DNA of 64,000 nt from Lumnitzera littorea (GCA_024138015.1 JAMXBB010000002.1:11275258-11339257), one strand, 5' to 3'. Shown: positions 11,936-23,470, counted from the first letter of the stretch. Notes: generated by a model from the sequence alone, not told the origin. Made by a program: numbers and translations.

Positions 11936-13216
11936 GATTGAGTTACAGACCAGATTATTGAGGTTTACAAGCATAAAAGAATAATACCTTAAAGACCTAC
12001 ATTTTAGACCTATATTTGAGCGCTATGCCAAAGGAAGAATAATGGATGAGTATCATGTGGAAGATGGTTATCTGTTCCAAAGTGGAAAGTTATGTGTGCC
12101 GACCTAATCCTTACGGGAGCTACTTATCAGGGAAGCTCATTTTAGTGGACTCTCTAAACATTTTGAGGAGAATAGGACATATAAGTTGTTGAAAGGGAGA
12201 TTCTTCTAGTCAAGAATGAGACAAGACATGCACCAAGTTCTTGAAAGTTATGCTACTTGCAAGAGGGTTAAATGCCAAGCTAAGTAAGGGAAAGCAATGT
12301 CATTACCTACCATGACCCAACTTTGAACTAAGTTGAGCATGGACTTTGTCCTCGGATTACCTAGAATTGCCTAAGGAAAAAATTTTATAATAGTAGTCGT
12401 AGATAGATTTAATAAGATGGTATACTTTGTGCCCTACTCTAAGACTAACGATACTTTGGCTATTGCTTATCTCTTTTTGCAAGAAATTGTTCAATTATAC
12501 GGCGTACTAAGAAGTGTCGTCTTAGATAAAGATCTAAAGTTCTTGAGCCATTTTTGGAGGACTTTGTAGCATCGAATGGGGACTAAAATGCTATTCAGCA
12601 CTTGCTGTCATCCCCAAGCTAATGGCCAAACATAAGTGGTCAATCATACTTTAGGATCACTGTTCTAAGTTGCAATAGGAAAGAACCTAACCGATTGGGA
12701 TGTCTGTTTTCTCGTAGTAGAATTCACTTACAACTAAACAATGCATGAAACCACCAAGTAGACCCCCTTTTAAAGTCGTCTATAACTTCAATCCTGAGCT
12801 ACCCCTTGATCATACCCCTATGCCTGTATCCAAGCAAAAAGACCCTGACGCAAGAGTACAAGCCTAGTCCCTACAATACATCTACAAGAAAGTTACTTGG
12901 CAGATTGATCAAGCTGTAAAGAAAATGTAAGAAAGAGTTAAGGGAAGGAAGTTAGTACAATTTCAGCTTGGAGACCTGGTATGGTTACAATTGAGCAAGG
13001 AAAGGTTCTCAAGTAGAAGAAAGAACAAGTTGTCTGCTTAAGCTAAAGGCCCCTTTAAAATCCTCTAGAATATCAATGGCAATGCCTATAAATTGGAACT
13101 ACTCGAAGATTATGGGGTTTCTAATACCTTCAACATTACCAACCTTTGCTCCTATCACCTTAGGGAAGAATTGAGCGAAGACTAGTTAGATTCGATCACA
13201 AATCCAAATCAACCAA
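11936..13216 (+). pseudogene. Integrase remnant of gypsy II
   Basis: Shows the zinc-binding H-H-C-C region (REAHFSGLSKHF; SYATCKRVKC), the core with SMDFVLGLP and VVLDKDLKFLSHFW (first two acidic residues kept), and HPQANGQT followed by a stop where the third catalytic Glu should be. The C-terminal part reads QLGDLVWLQLSKERF and AKGPFKIL. No chromodomain is visible after it. The reading frame shifts near 12760. Confidence 0.85.
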
Positions 13217-13223
13217 GAGGGAA
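13217..13223 (+). other. Polypurine tract of gypsy II
   Basis: AGAGGGAA-type purine run directly before the 3' LTR start at 13224, the expected primer for plus-strand DNA synthesis. Confidence 0.7.
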
Positions 13224-14139
13224 TGATAGGAATTGAACTACTGGACCTCTGTGCACAGCTGAGCCCGAGGCCTTGAAAGACTAATAAGACGAATCCTCCT
13301 ACTCCAACCGACTCCTATGGAAGCTAAGCTAATCTTTGCTACCGACTAACTCCTTATGCGAGCCAAGTAACTACTCATCTCTCGGAAGTCGTGTGCCGAG
13401 TAAACAAATGCCCTGTTGATGGCCCAAACCTACACGTCTACTTAACCTTGACTTAGCCAACCTCCAACCCAATAACATTGGTGTCGAGAAGCTAAGATCT
13501 CCATTACATATCCGTAGGCACCTTTTCTTAGATGGGTCCAAGTCTGGTTAGCACCCCTACTCAACCATCCATCTTGACCTTACTATCTTGTTTATTTCTA
13601 CCTGGAGCATCCTTGAATGAGTTGTTGTTGTATGTCCCAAACCCATATGAAGGAATTAGCTACAGTAATCATTGATCTCCTTGAAATTTCATTTTTACCC
13701 TTTATATTCCTTATATATTACTTCTTTTAAACATTATCCTTTTTGTCTTTTTCTAACATATGCAAGTTGCCCTAGTTTTTTTGGTATAAATACCTTATAT
13801 ATGTAGCTACAATCATCTTATCATCAATATACTAAATATTCTTCATTTCGTGAACACTACTCTTGTTAGCTTATTTACTTTACTTCACTTTTATCATAAC
13901 CATTAAGTAAGGCTAGGTATCGAATAATCTCACTGGACCACCTCATGCATCATATCAAGTATGCCGTGAGTTTTCGAAAGTTCCATTAGTGCATCATATC
14001 TTTTGGAGCTGTTCGTGGGTTTACTTATCTTACTTTTTCTATTCTTTCACAAGGTTTCCATCTTGTTCTTCGAGCTTTCAACAAGCTTAGATCCACCCTA
14101 ACAATTGGCCTTGTTTATCCTTAGCCACGGTTTACATCA
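13224..14139 (+). repeat. 3' LTR of gypsy II
   Basis: 916 bp, TGATAGGAATTGAAC to TTTACATCA. It aligns with 7500-8419. Many differences are transitions, indicating an old insertion. Confidence 0.9.
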
Positions 14140-15096
14140 CTTAGAATAGGTTGGCTAGTGGTCGGTCGACGAACAAGAGCTCAAAATCTTCCTATTTAGC
14201 ACCTCTTAATTCTCTAGGCAGCTTAAATGGCTTCATTAAGGGAACCAATATCCATATTCTCCAAAATATCTCCAATCTCATACTTCAACCCACTAATGAA
14301 TCGAGACACGGTTTGGTCTTCAGGCTCAACAACTTCATGTCAGATCATTAACATATGGAATTCCTTCACATATGCATCGACACTTAATCCTCCTTGCCTC
14401 AATTCTTGTAACCTTTTGAATGCTTCCTACAAGTAATAACTTAGAACAAATCTTTTCCTTATGACTTTTTCATTTCATCCCAATTCCTAACTTCATGTTC
14501 TCTTCCTCTTCTTCGGGTGGCTTGTACATTCTTCTACTATAAGGCAGCATAGCTAGTAAATTCCAACACAACAAGTCTGACCTTGGCATTATTGGGCACC
14601 TCGTTGCATTCAAACTGTTTCTTAATCTTATCTACCCAGTATAGGTAGTCCTCAGCAGCACCATTTCAGAAAAACTAGGGATATGCATTCTTAGCCCTTC
14701 TACTTTAGGAGCTTAGATGTTCCTTTCCTCGGGCTCATAATACTCCTCCACTTCATCACTTACTTCCCCATCCTCCTCTTCAATGTCCTCTAACGTTAAT
14801 TTGTGTCCAACAACTCGGCCTACTCCTACAACTTAGCGTGGCTAAACTAGGGCATTAGCTCAAACATAGCGATCATTGCCTCTCTCGGGTTATTCATTGG
14901 CTTGTCCTCTGTAAGGTTCATTTTTGGTCCATTATCTATCTTCATCTATGGTGGTCACTAGATTAGTCACCAGGTTAATAAGTTTATCCAGTCGATCACC
15001 TGGAAACTAGGGTATGAAGCTTCCATGTTGACCTTAACCATTTCCAACACCATTATCTTGGTTTCATAAGGTTCCTTAAACATTAAAAATAGACAT
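14140..15096 (-). pseudogene. Gag of gypsy I, N-terminal and capsid part
   Basis: From ATG 15096 on the reverse strand: MSIFNV, a stop, then an early segment with DRLDKLINLVTNLVTTIDED, an acidic segment KLTLEDIEEEDGEVSDEVEE and a capsid stretch LVVLEFTSYAALWWKN-like near 14530. RFISGLKYEIGDILENM lies near 14280. It is cut at 14140 by the insertion of gypsy II and resumes at 7499. Stops are frequent. Confidence 0.8.
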
Positions 15097-15370
15097 TGTT
15101 GTATACTAACAACTAAAATACAACCTAAAATTCTTCTCTCTTAGAACAATAACACAATACTACAGCTATTACAACCAAACACACAATGAACCAAGTGAAA
15201 CACGCACACTCTATTTTGCCAGCAAGAAACAAGGGAAAACAAAGTACAAAGTTTCTTTAACTCTAAACACTTCAAACACTCACAACAACAATGAATAGAT
15301 TCTAAAACACTTACAATAGTAGTAAACCACTCAAAGTATAAGTAACAGGGATTTACTTAAACATAGCCAA
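15097..15370 (-). other. Leader of gypsy I between primer site and gag
   Basis: Non-coding AT-rich DNA, with repeated CACTCAAAGTT/CTCTAAACACTTC words. It is the expected 5' untranslated leader of the element. Confidence 0.5.
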
Positions 15371-15382
15371 GCTCTTATACCA
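15371..15382 (-). other. Primer-binding site of gypsy I
   Basis: The reverse strand reads TGGTATAAGAGC, one change from the initiator-Met site TGGTATCAGAGC, three bases inside the 5' LTR. Confidence 0.75.
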
Positions 15383-15385
15383 AGA

Positions 15386-15960
15386 TAATACGGATGGCCA
15401 GGAATGGAACCCATAGCTACCAATATCACGCGAACTAAAAGGTGGGTCTAAACCACGAGATGATTCGAATGATAAATGACAATCAAAGGTTAAGCATGAG
15501 TTCTCATGTATCAAAGGTAGATACGACTCACCAATGCCTCACACAAGATTAAGTCGCACTTGATATTATGCACAAGTGTGACTGGAGGGTACTTGCTACT
15601 AATCCATGCTCACAATGGACTAGATATGAATAAGCAAGAGTAAGCAGGGATACTTAGCTCACTCAAGAAGAGAAAGGAATGTCTAAAGGTCAATTGTCAT
15701 AAACTGTTGTGGCTGATATGAATTACAAGTATTTATACAACCCAATTAAGGCAAGTCCTAAGTATATGCAAACTACAAAAAACGGATTCCTGCTAGAAAA
15801 AGGAAAAAGGAATAAATTATAGGCGTAGAGTTGTAATTGAAAAAAAAAAGGATATTTTGTTACAAAAGGACAATATGGATGTCAAAAAATGGGGTATGTG
15901 TTAATGGTCTGTTCTATGGTCCCAATGATATTGTTTTTTAAGCAGATCAAGTCAGTGTCA
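15386..15960 (-). repeat. 5' LTR of gypsy I
   Basis: 575 bp, aligned with 2054-2586. It has an insertion of about 50 bp (near 15620-15700) relative to the other LTR. The reverse strand carries TATAAATACTTG near 15729-15740. Confidence 0.75.
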
Positions 15961-16307
15961 GCTGCTCGGATGTTCCAAGCTGAGGAGGGATTGGTCCAAT
16001 GTGTGACCCACTGTTTAGTCAACCTCAGATGGTTGGCTCGAAAGTGGGTAGCTCAACTTCAAATGCATTTCAACTCAACAATGTATGGATTCATTGTTTA
16101 GCCTTAGTGTAGTAATAAGTAGTTAGCTCAATAACTGGTTAAGCACTTCAAGAACCTTCTCAATGAGATAGAGAGAGGTCGAGGGGGAGTATCTCAACAT
16201 TTCAAATTGGAGAATGTCTTGTTCTTCTAAGCTCAACTTTGCTTGGACAACTCGGCAAACCATATGAGCAAACCCTTAAGCTTAGGATACGAGTGATTGG
16301 TCCGTAA
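15961..16307. other. Residual host DNA between LTR elements
   Basis: Sits between gypsy I and the solo LTR. It may be intron or spacer of the MULE, but its translation does not match the PMD piece expected here. No gene was recognised. Confidence 0.3.
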
Positions 16308-19208
16308 TGTTACACTCCGAAACTGCAGAGTCATAATAGTTTCGCCGTGTAAACCAACCTATGATAGCAATAAACCTCACAGTCTCTACCATAGATATAA
16401 TTTACACAAGGCATTCACGACTCCTTACTTTGAAGTAAGCAGTTCAATTAAAACTTTAGCTAAAATTTACAATAAAAGTTAAAACCTTAAGTCGTATATA
16501 TATATATAACAATAATCTGCTAACTTACATATCATATATTAGTTCATAATCTTAAAGATACTAACAAGACCTTAGAAACTTAATCATCCGGCCAATTAAT
16601 CCTCACTCCCCCATAGCTTCAAAAGAGAACTAACCTTCGAATAATTGTATCATGGCATATCAGTCAGAAGTCAAAACCTACAAGAAAATCTATATTGGTA
16701 TGAGCAACCACAGCTCAATAAGTTGAATTGAAAACTTATGAATGTATAACAAGCATAAACAGGGTTATCAAACAATTAATTATATGCAATGCAATAAGCA
16801 AGTGCCATCACACAACGTTGTTTGGTCTATTGTAAAATTAGAGTAATTTCACCTACTCTAATCTGGGTTGAGAAGTTTCCATTAATGCAACAGCTCATAA
16901 TCAAACCTAAGTTTATGTAATGGAGACACCACTCTCCCTAAGACTATCCTTCGAACCAATACCATCATCCTCACCGTGACCTCCTCTCCTGTCATTTGGT
17001 TTAGCTAAAGATAAGGAAAGGACCATTATGCTATCCAACACTATCTTTTTCGAAAGTGTCGATGTTTGGTTGCAGAATCCTAATGGTTTCCTAAAAGGTT
17101 GCAATGCATGTCTAATTGGGGTATTTAAGTTGATTATGATTAAGTACGGTTCAGGATGATTAAACAATTTCACACCATTCTATTCACATCAATTACCAAA
17201 TACAACACAGAATTCAGCACAAAATCATATACCTAAGCACATGCATACATAACTACTTACAAATACAGTCAAATACCATCTTAAGTCTCCGAGTACTCTA
17301 AAATAGTACTTTAAAATATGATGAAGTATTAAACCTAACTTACTTGAAATCCTTGGTCCCTCACTTAACTAGTCACAGGTCGGCTCATTTACGTATGTCC
17401 TATAATATAAATACGTTTTTAGTAGTTATATCTTGATGATATATATACTCTAGGTTATGATTTAACTCAACTTTTCATTTATACATAGTATTCATTATCA
17501 ATTCATTCTAGGTTAGTTTAGGATTCGATTTCCAAATCCGATTCCGATTCAAGTTTTAAATCAATTCTAACTATAAGTATTACACATAAATCCTAAAAAT
17601 ACACTCCAAACCCTAATGTGAAATCAATCATATCAAGCTCAAGTATCTTAAGTATTACTTTTGGTCTTAAATCAGTATTCTAGTCTACTTAGTATATTCT
17701 AATCCTCATTAGTGTACCAAATTTAGAATCGATATAAGAAAATTTTACATTTTTCCTATAATTACCTAAATTTAAGTTTTGTACCAGATTTGATACATAT
17801 TAATATTATTATTACATTACCCATTTTAACCTAATATTTTATATTTACCATAATTCCAATTCCACACATTATCAAAATCACCTATATTTATTACATAACA
17901 CTCCTAATAATCACATCTAACTCCGTAAATACCATAATTATCATACTACATCAAATATGAACATCTTAAAAGCCCTAATTATATACTAAATCAATAATTA
18001 GTCCATTAACTATTAATTAGACTCCAAAATCCCTAATTATATAATATTTTAAGGGCTTAAAAATCACTTAAAATTTTCGAAAATTAATTTCTAAAAAAGG
18101 GGCTTCATAGCACTGTTTTATATCACTTAAGTTGCTTACACAAAAAAATTGAACTCAAAATTACACTTCTAAGGCTATTTAATTCTAAATCAAAACATGT
18201 TCGGTTTTGCTCAATTTTACTTAGTTTCTTAAACACCTTATATTTCTAGATATAATTAAATCTAACCAATATTTTTTTCCTAAATCTACATACAATAAAA
18301 CATTAGAATAATAAAATTCATAATTTTTTTGGATAAAATTAATAATTTTAATAAATTATACAAAATCAGACGAAATTTTGGACTCACCCAACTATTGGAC
18401 TTCGAGCTACTAGTGGTAGTCCAAAGAGTGTCGGCTAGTCTAGGTTGTAGGTGTGGGGTGTAGTGGTGGTGACGGTTCGGTGGTTCCATCTAATTGCTCC
18501 TACTATATAGATTTTTTGTAAATTTTTGAAAAATCCTAATTCTCTCCCTTTTCGGTTCTCTCCAATTTTCTAAGATTGTAAACAGAACAAATGAGCTTTT
18601 GGTGGAGTTTAGCTATTTATAGAGCTCTTGGAGAATTTTGGTGCATTAATTGGAGTTGACATTTGCTTTATCTTCTTCTACATTCACTTTTTAAGTGTGC
18701 TAATTTAATTGGCTAATTTTTTTTCTTTCTTCCCACAGCTGCCACAACCTTGATCTAGATCATTCCCCACTTCTCTGATTTTTTTCTTATTTTCCTTATT
18801 TTTTATAATTTTCTTTAATTATTTGAAATTTTTCTAGAATTTTTTAGGCATTTTAGGTAATTTCGCATATTTTTACTTATGCATAAATACATATAGAGTA
18901 CAAGTAAATACTCCTAAATATTATTTATGTTATTCTATGATATTTAGTGTGCATATAATTTATCTCTAGTCATTCATTAGTTATCGGAATTCATTTTACG
19001 CATTTTCGATAAATAACGAGTAATATACTTAAAATTTGATATCGTGATATTCTATTATTTTATTATTTATTTTTCTAAATTCAAACTTATGAGATCACTT
19101 TTATTAATAATTCTAGCTTAACCTTGTAATTTAAGTTTGATTAGATCCTTTAACCAATCGCCCTAAACTTTACATATCAAATCCAATCCTACAGTTACAA
19201 GGCTTACA
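16308..19208 (-). mobile_element. Solo LTR A (2.9 kb)
   Basis: 2901 bp, starting TGTAAGCC and ending GTAACA on the reverse strand. Target duplications are cgtaa (16303-16307) and cgtga (19209-19213). It aligns with the second copy split across 38826-40503 and 51764-53136, for example in GATAGGAGAGGAGGTC-like wording and CAACCCGGATTAGAG-like wording. No internal coding region is attached, so it is a solo LTR. The length fits long-LTR Ty3/gypsy lineages, but the lineage cannot be set without internal sequence. The reverse strand holds a TATA-like TATAAATAGCT near 18615 and a GC-rich leader near 18380-18490. Confidence 0.8.
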
Positions 19209-19272
19209 CGTGATCCCTATCATGCACTCGAGCTACCGAAATGTAGCAACCATTATAGTAGAAGTCCGGTAG
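19209..19272. other. Short residual sequence between LTR insertions
   Basis: 64 bp between solo LTR A and the LTR pair. Nothing is recognisable beyond the target duplication at its start. Confidence 0.3.
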
Positions 19273-20066
19273 TGATACAAATTCATAGATGAACATATGA
19301 ACCCAGTATTACATGTAAAACTAAAGGGTAAGCCTAAGCTGCAAGATGACTCGAAAAGTAAATAAAAGTCGATGGTTTAGCAATCCTACGTAGTAACTCT
19401 ATGGATATGATGCATCGTAGAACCACACATGGGCCTAAGCTAGCACCCGATATGATGCATGAACACTAGGCCTAAGGTTGCTCACCATAATTTTTGCTAA
19501 ATGGATTGATAAGAATAGATAGAAGAGAGCTTTCCAAAAGAAAAGACTCGAGGGTTTTTCATTAATGTTCAAATCTACTTAAAACCTTATACAAGTATTC
19601 TATTTATACAAAAAGGGGTAAAGTTGTAAATTAAATGACTAAAGGATGCCCTAGTGGCATTCTAGTAATTACAAATGAAACATGAACAATAACTAAAGGA
19701 AAATATAAGAAATAGGAAATCTACATAACATAAGTAAAATAGATAGCCAATTGAGATTTTCAGGTGAGGGGCTGATGTTTGATTCCAAAGAGCAATTAGA
19801 GGCTTTGGAGCTTTGATCTGGGCGAACTTGAGCTTCAAGACGACTTGTTTTGTCTTAGGCCGATTTGACATGTCTGTGGTCGACCTGATGTTATCGTGGC
19901 CAACCTTGAATGACCAGGCAGATCTGTTATGGCAGTGATCAATCCAAGGCCAACCTAACATGACAGTAACTGAACTGCATGGCCAAGCCATTCTGATATG
20001 GATGTAGCCAACCTGTTTAAGGTTAACCAACCAAACCAAGTAGAAATGGTTGACCCGACTTCGGCA
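19273..20066 (-). repeat. First LTR of a head-to-tail pair
   Basis: About 794 bp, begins TGATACAAATTC. It aligns with 20075-20881 and, more distantly, with the gypsy I LTR (the TAAGCCTAAGCTGCAAGATG segment). The reverse strand carries a TATA-like TATAAATAGAAT near 19599-19610. The high end of the repeat is approximate. Confidence 0.7.
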
Positions 20067-20074
20067 AGTATATT

Positions 20075-20881
20075 TAATACAAATTCGTAAATGAACACAT
20101 GAACCCAATATCACACAAAAACCAATGGATGGGTCTGAACTGCAAAATGGCCAGAAAAATAAATGAGAGTCGATGGTTTAGCAATCCCATACACTAACTC
20201 TACAGATATGACACACCATAGAACCACACACGGACCTAAGACTCGCTGGATGTAACGTACCGGTCCAAGTGATAAGGTTGCTCGCCACAATCCTTGCTAA
20301 AGGGATTGATAAGAGCTAATAGAGGGGAGTTTCCAAGAGAAAAGTCTCAAGGGTTTTTCATTAAAATGTCAAGTCTACTTAAAACCCTTTACAATTGTTC
20401 TATTTATACAAAAGGGGCAAAAGTGTAAATAAATGAATAAAAGGATGCCCTAGTGGCATTCCAGTAATTACAAATGAAACAAGAACAACAACTAAGGAAA
20501 ATACAAGTAAAAAAGGAAATCCAAATAACATAAGTAAAATAGTAGTTGCATAAGATTTTTGGGTAAAGGGCTAATGCTAGATTCTAAGGAGCTATTGGAG
20601 ACCTTGGAGCCTTGTTCTAAGTGGAATTGAGCCTCTGGATGTTCTGTCTTGTCCAAGGCCGATCTAATATCTCTATAGTCGACCTGATGTTGCCAAGGTT
20701 GACCCCAAATGGCCAAACCAACCTGGTATGGCAATGATCACCCCAAGGCCGACCTAACATGATAGTAACCAACCTGATGTGGCAGTGGTAGAGCTTGTAT
20801 GGCGGACCCGATCTGGAGTGGACGAGGCCGATCTGTTTAATATGACCCAATACAACCAAGTGGGTATGAAATAGCCGAGCA
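20075..20881 (-). repeat. Second LTR of a head-to-tail pair
   Basis: About 807 bp, begins TAATACAAATTC. It lies in the same orientation as the preceding LTR, with only about 8 bp between them and no internal region. The tail is built of repeated GGCCGACCTGATGT-like words (20640-20840). A TATA-like TATAAATAGAAC lies on the reverse strand near 20400. Confidence 0.7.
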
Positions 20882-21206
20882 ACCTCGTCATGACTGATCA
20901 GATCTTGGCTAAGTAGACTTTATCAAGCAACTCAATCTCGATAAAGTAAAGCGAGCAGGCAGGATAGGACAGTCCTGCATAGCAACTCAAAGTAAACCTA
21001 ACAGAATGGAACAGAGCTAACCTTAGTAAGGCAAAATAGACCAAGTATAGTAAGGAAGACCTAGCAAGGAAGACTTGGCAAGGCAAGGCACAAATAATAG
21101 GCCAAGACAGAACTTGCAAAGCATATTAGGTCTTCCAATATTGCCTTAGTTCATAGATAGGTCTGCGGGAAGGCTCAATAGTAATAAAAGTGTCAAAAAT
21201 ACATAC
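20882..21206 (-). other. Putative intron DNA of the MULE gene
   Basis: On the reverse strand the PMD reading frame ends in CAG followed by GTATGT (21206-21201), a good plant splice donor. Beyond it PMD similarity stops. The stretch is rich in AGGCAAGGCA and AAGACTTGGCAAG short direct repeats (about 21040-21090). The matching acceptor was not found, and the LTR insertions probably fell in or near this intron. Confidence 0.5.
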
Positions 21207-22050
21207 CTGATTGGGAGTCTATTTGTCAAATGCATCTCAATAAGCTACTACCACATAGATCGAGTACATCCTCATGTCTTGATCTATCATCCACCTAGCA
21301 GTTAGCAGTCACTCACTGTCCATGATCATGCCATGTCTAGGTATAGGAACTATGTGTGGGAACCTATTCTATGCCCATACCTGAAGCAAAATCGTCGTAC
21401 CTCCCATCTCTCAAGTAATCTCTAATAAGGAGTTGCATAACTATCTATATAGCCATGTAAGGCATGTAGACCCGCAACTATATTATCCGGCTCATTCAAA
21501 GTCCTCTAACAAAGGGATAAACATGGCATCCAATAGGTGGCCAGATTTGTCGACAAATACAAAGCCTCCTAGCATCTGCAAGATATAAGCCCCAATGTGC
21601 CATCTAACCTGCTCATCATTTGCCCATGCAGGTAGGATACTAAAGTAGTCAACCAATCGACCCATACATAGATGCTCTCCCTATGCATTAGTAAAGTCTT
21701 CATGAACAATCTTGAGGTATGTAACGCATATCTGTAGCCACATCTTATAAGTACTCCCTTTTAGTAGCAATCCATCCACTCAAGGTCGAACTACACCTCG
21801 ACATCCGAAAGTGTAATTGTAAGCTCTATGTGGACCATATGGAAAGTATGAGTCTCCTTCCTCCACCACTATACCAATACAGCGATCAAGTAGTGATCCA
21901 GCTAAATGTAAGGGAGATAGCTCAGATTTGTGAAGCCAGCCTGCTCAAGGTAAGGCAACATGCAGTTGTCTAAGGGGATCTTCTGGACCTATTGGTTCCA
22001 CTTAAGTATCCGCTCATGACGTCATACATGTAAAGCCTCCATGCTCTATA
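21207..22050 (-). pseudogene. N-terminal part of plant mobile domain (MULE)
   Basis: Reverse-strand translation shows MLPYLEQAGFTNLSYLPYI, then WWRKETHTFHMVHIELTITL near 21805-21860, the hallmark of PMD. It continues with HIGAYILQMLGGFVFVDKSG, FIPLLEDFE and ILLQVWA further down, all in the order of known PMD proteins. At least eight stops interrupt it, several at usual Gln, Arg or Trp positions (GFVFVDKSG is intact; GSTCLTWLYR ends in a stop). The domain continues after a predicted intron in 1081-2048. Upstream is the transposase of the same element. Confidence 0.8.
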
Positions 22051-23110
22051 AAGCATACAAGTTAGTAGGTTCCAATTAAGCATAGTAGTTTATGGTGGAA
22101 AGACAAGTCAGTGGTCTTACATATCCTAATGAAATATGCAATTGTAGAAGATCTTCCTCACAAGTGAATTAACCAGTAGACTACGAGCGTAATTCAATAC
22201 CAAATTATACACCTCGATAAGGTTAGGCATCATATACCTAAATCAATAACTCTTGTCTTATATAAGTGTCCACTATTGCATTGGCAAAAGATGAAACCAA
22301 TCCAGGGCATCAGGCTTAACACCGAGAACCTTCTCCATGCATTCTCAAACTTTCGGGACTAAGTTTCATAGTTACAAAAGTCGCTTACTTCTTGCACAGT
22401 TGGCTCTTATAAACCTTATTGAAATTACTTGCAATATAGCGTATCTTTCAATCGGTCTCAAATCTAAGGTCATAGCATCCTTGCTTGAAATAGTTCCTCT
22501 CCTCAGGCCCTGGCCTAGTAGCTCGGGTCAAAAGCCCGCTAATTAGCCCTTTCTGGTCGGTCTTAAGCCTACGCTATGTACGATTGCTACATAGCAAAAG
22601 GAGGTTTCCAACCATTCTCATTTCTATCCAATGTAGACCGGATAACCATCCCTCTATTATATATGAAGTAGATGGTTTCTCGACCTGCTTTATCACTACA
22701 CACGTGTTGCCTCAGATTCTTAAGAAACTAACCCCATGCTTGAGCCGTCTCATCATCAACTAATACAAAAGCAAGTAAGACTATATGGTTCACATCATCC
22801 ATATTAGTGAAAACCAGCAACTTGTAGCAATACTTTCCATATAAAAACATTCCGTCAATACCAACTACAAGTTTACAAAACTTTCATGCCTCTATATATG
22901 GGTTGAAAGACCACTACACTCACTTCAACTCTATCATACCCGATTATCTCAACGAGTTCCACATCTATTCTACCTTCATACAGGCATTAATCATTTGGAT
23001 TGCATTAGTGATCATGGAAAATCATCATATGACCTCTCTCAATTACCATGTACAGCTTCAATTGCCTTAATCTTATCAGCCCATACCTTTCTATTACTAA
23101 CCATATATCC
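22051..23110 (-). pseudogene. MULE transposase core
   Basis: Reverse-strand translation near 22730-22890 gives KLVVGIDGMFLYGKYCYKLL, the first catalytic Asp region of MULE transposases. It is followed by FTNMDDVNHIVLLAF, VDDETAQAWG, a stop where Trp is expected, then FLKNLRQHVC. Downstream RNENGWKPPFAM and, near 22220-22250, a segment reading MMPNLIEVYNLVLNYARSLL match the helical end of the domain. The protein would have cut and rejoined the element ends. Confidence 0.8.
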
Positions 23111-23470
23111 GAACTGTTTCTTAATAATACTGTGTAGTTGAGAAATTTTAGTGACAGTATCTTTTCTAATGACATTAAGGAACTCCCTAGGCATGGTATT
23201 ACTATCCAACTACGAGTGATCCTAGGTTATGATGGGGTTGACACATGTGTGAGGCTTAGCCAATCTGGTTATCACAAACATATCCTCCAGTTTCTTCTTA
23301 CATATCCTTAATCTCCATTGGCAGCTATCCTCATGTTTAGAGCAAATGATAGAATACTTGCTCTTTTTGGATTCTAACGACCTGAAGTTGGTATGATGTT
23401 TGATGTAGTAATGGTTCACTGCTCTTACAAGTTCTACCTTGGTATTGAATTTCATGCCTATATAAAGATC
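23111..23470 (-). pseudogene. MuDR-type DNA-binding domain (MULE)
   Basis: Open stretch 23222-23455 reads MKFNTKVELVRAVNHYYIKH, then CSKHEDSCQWRLRICKKKLE and AKPHTCVNPIIT. The Cys-Cys-His-Cys arrangement (C..H..SCxWRLR..HTC) is that of the plant Mu transposase DNA-binding domain. After a stop the frame continues DHS, a stop, LDSNTMPREFLNVIRKD and NRKVWADKIKAIEAVHGN, the linker typical of this family. Confidence 0.85.

Larger units (their letters stand above)
7500..14139 (+). mobile_element. Ty3/gypsy element II, nested in gypsy I
   Basis: Complete but dead LTR element: 5' LTR 7500-8419, primer-binding site, gag, protease, RT, RNase H, integrase, purine tract and 3' LTR 13224-14139. Target duplications are cttgg (7495-7499) and cttag (14140-14144), one transition apart. 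It split the gag of gypsy I: the reading on either side joins up on the opposite strand. It belongs to the same broad family as elements I and III, with the same zinc-knuckle and RT wording. Frames carry numerous stops. Confidence 0.9.
2054..15960 (-). mobile_element. Ty3/gypsy element I (minus), interrupted by two insertions
   Basis: Two LTRs (2054-2586 and 15386-15960) flank a reverse-strand gag, zinc knuckle, protease, reverse transcriptase, RNase H and integrase, in Ty3/gypsy order. An initiator-Met primer-binding site lies beside the 5' LTR at 15371-15382. Possible 5-bp target duplications are gccac (2049-2053) and gctgc (15961-15965), differing by two transitions. The element sits inside the PMD part of the MULE. 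It is itself interrupted by gypsy II (7500-14139) and by an unclassified insertion (about 5700-7235). All reading frames carry stops and frameshifts. Confidence 0.85.

Noticed and set aside
19662..20859. Minus-strand frames of 80-150 codons
   Set aside because: They fall in the two tandem LTRs; repeated wording comes from the LTR repeats, not from a protein family.
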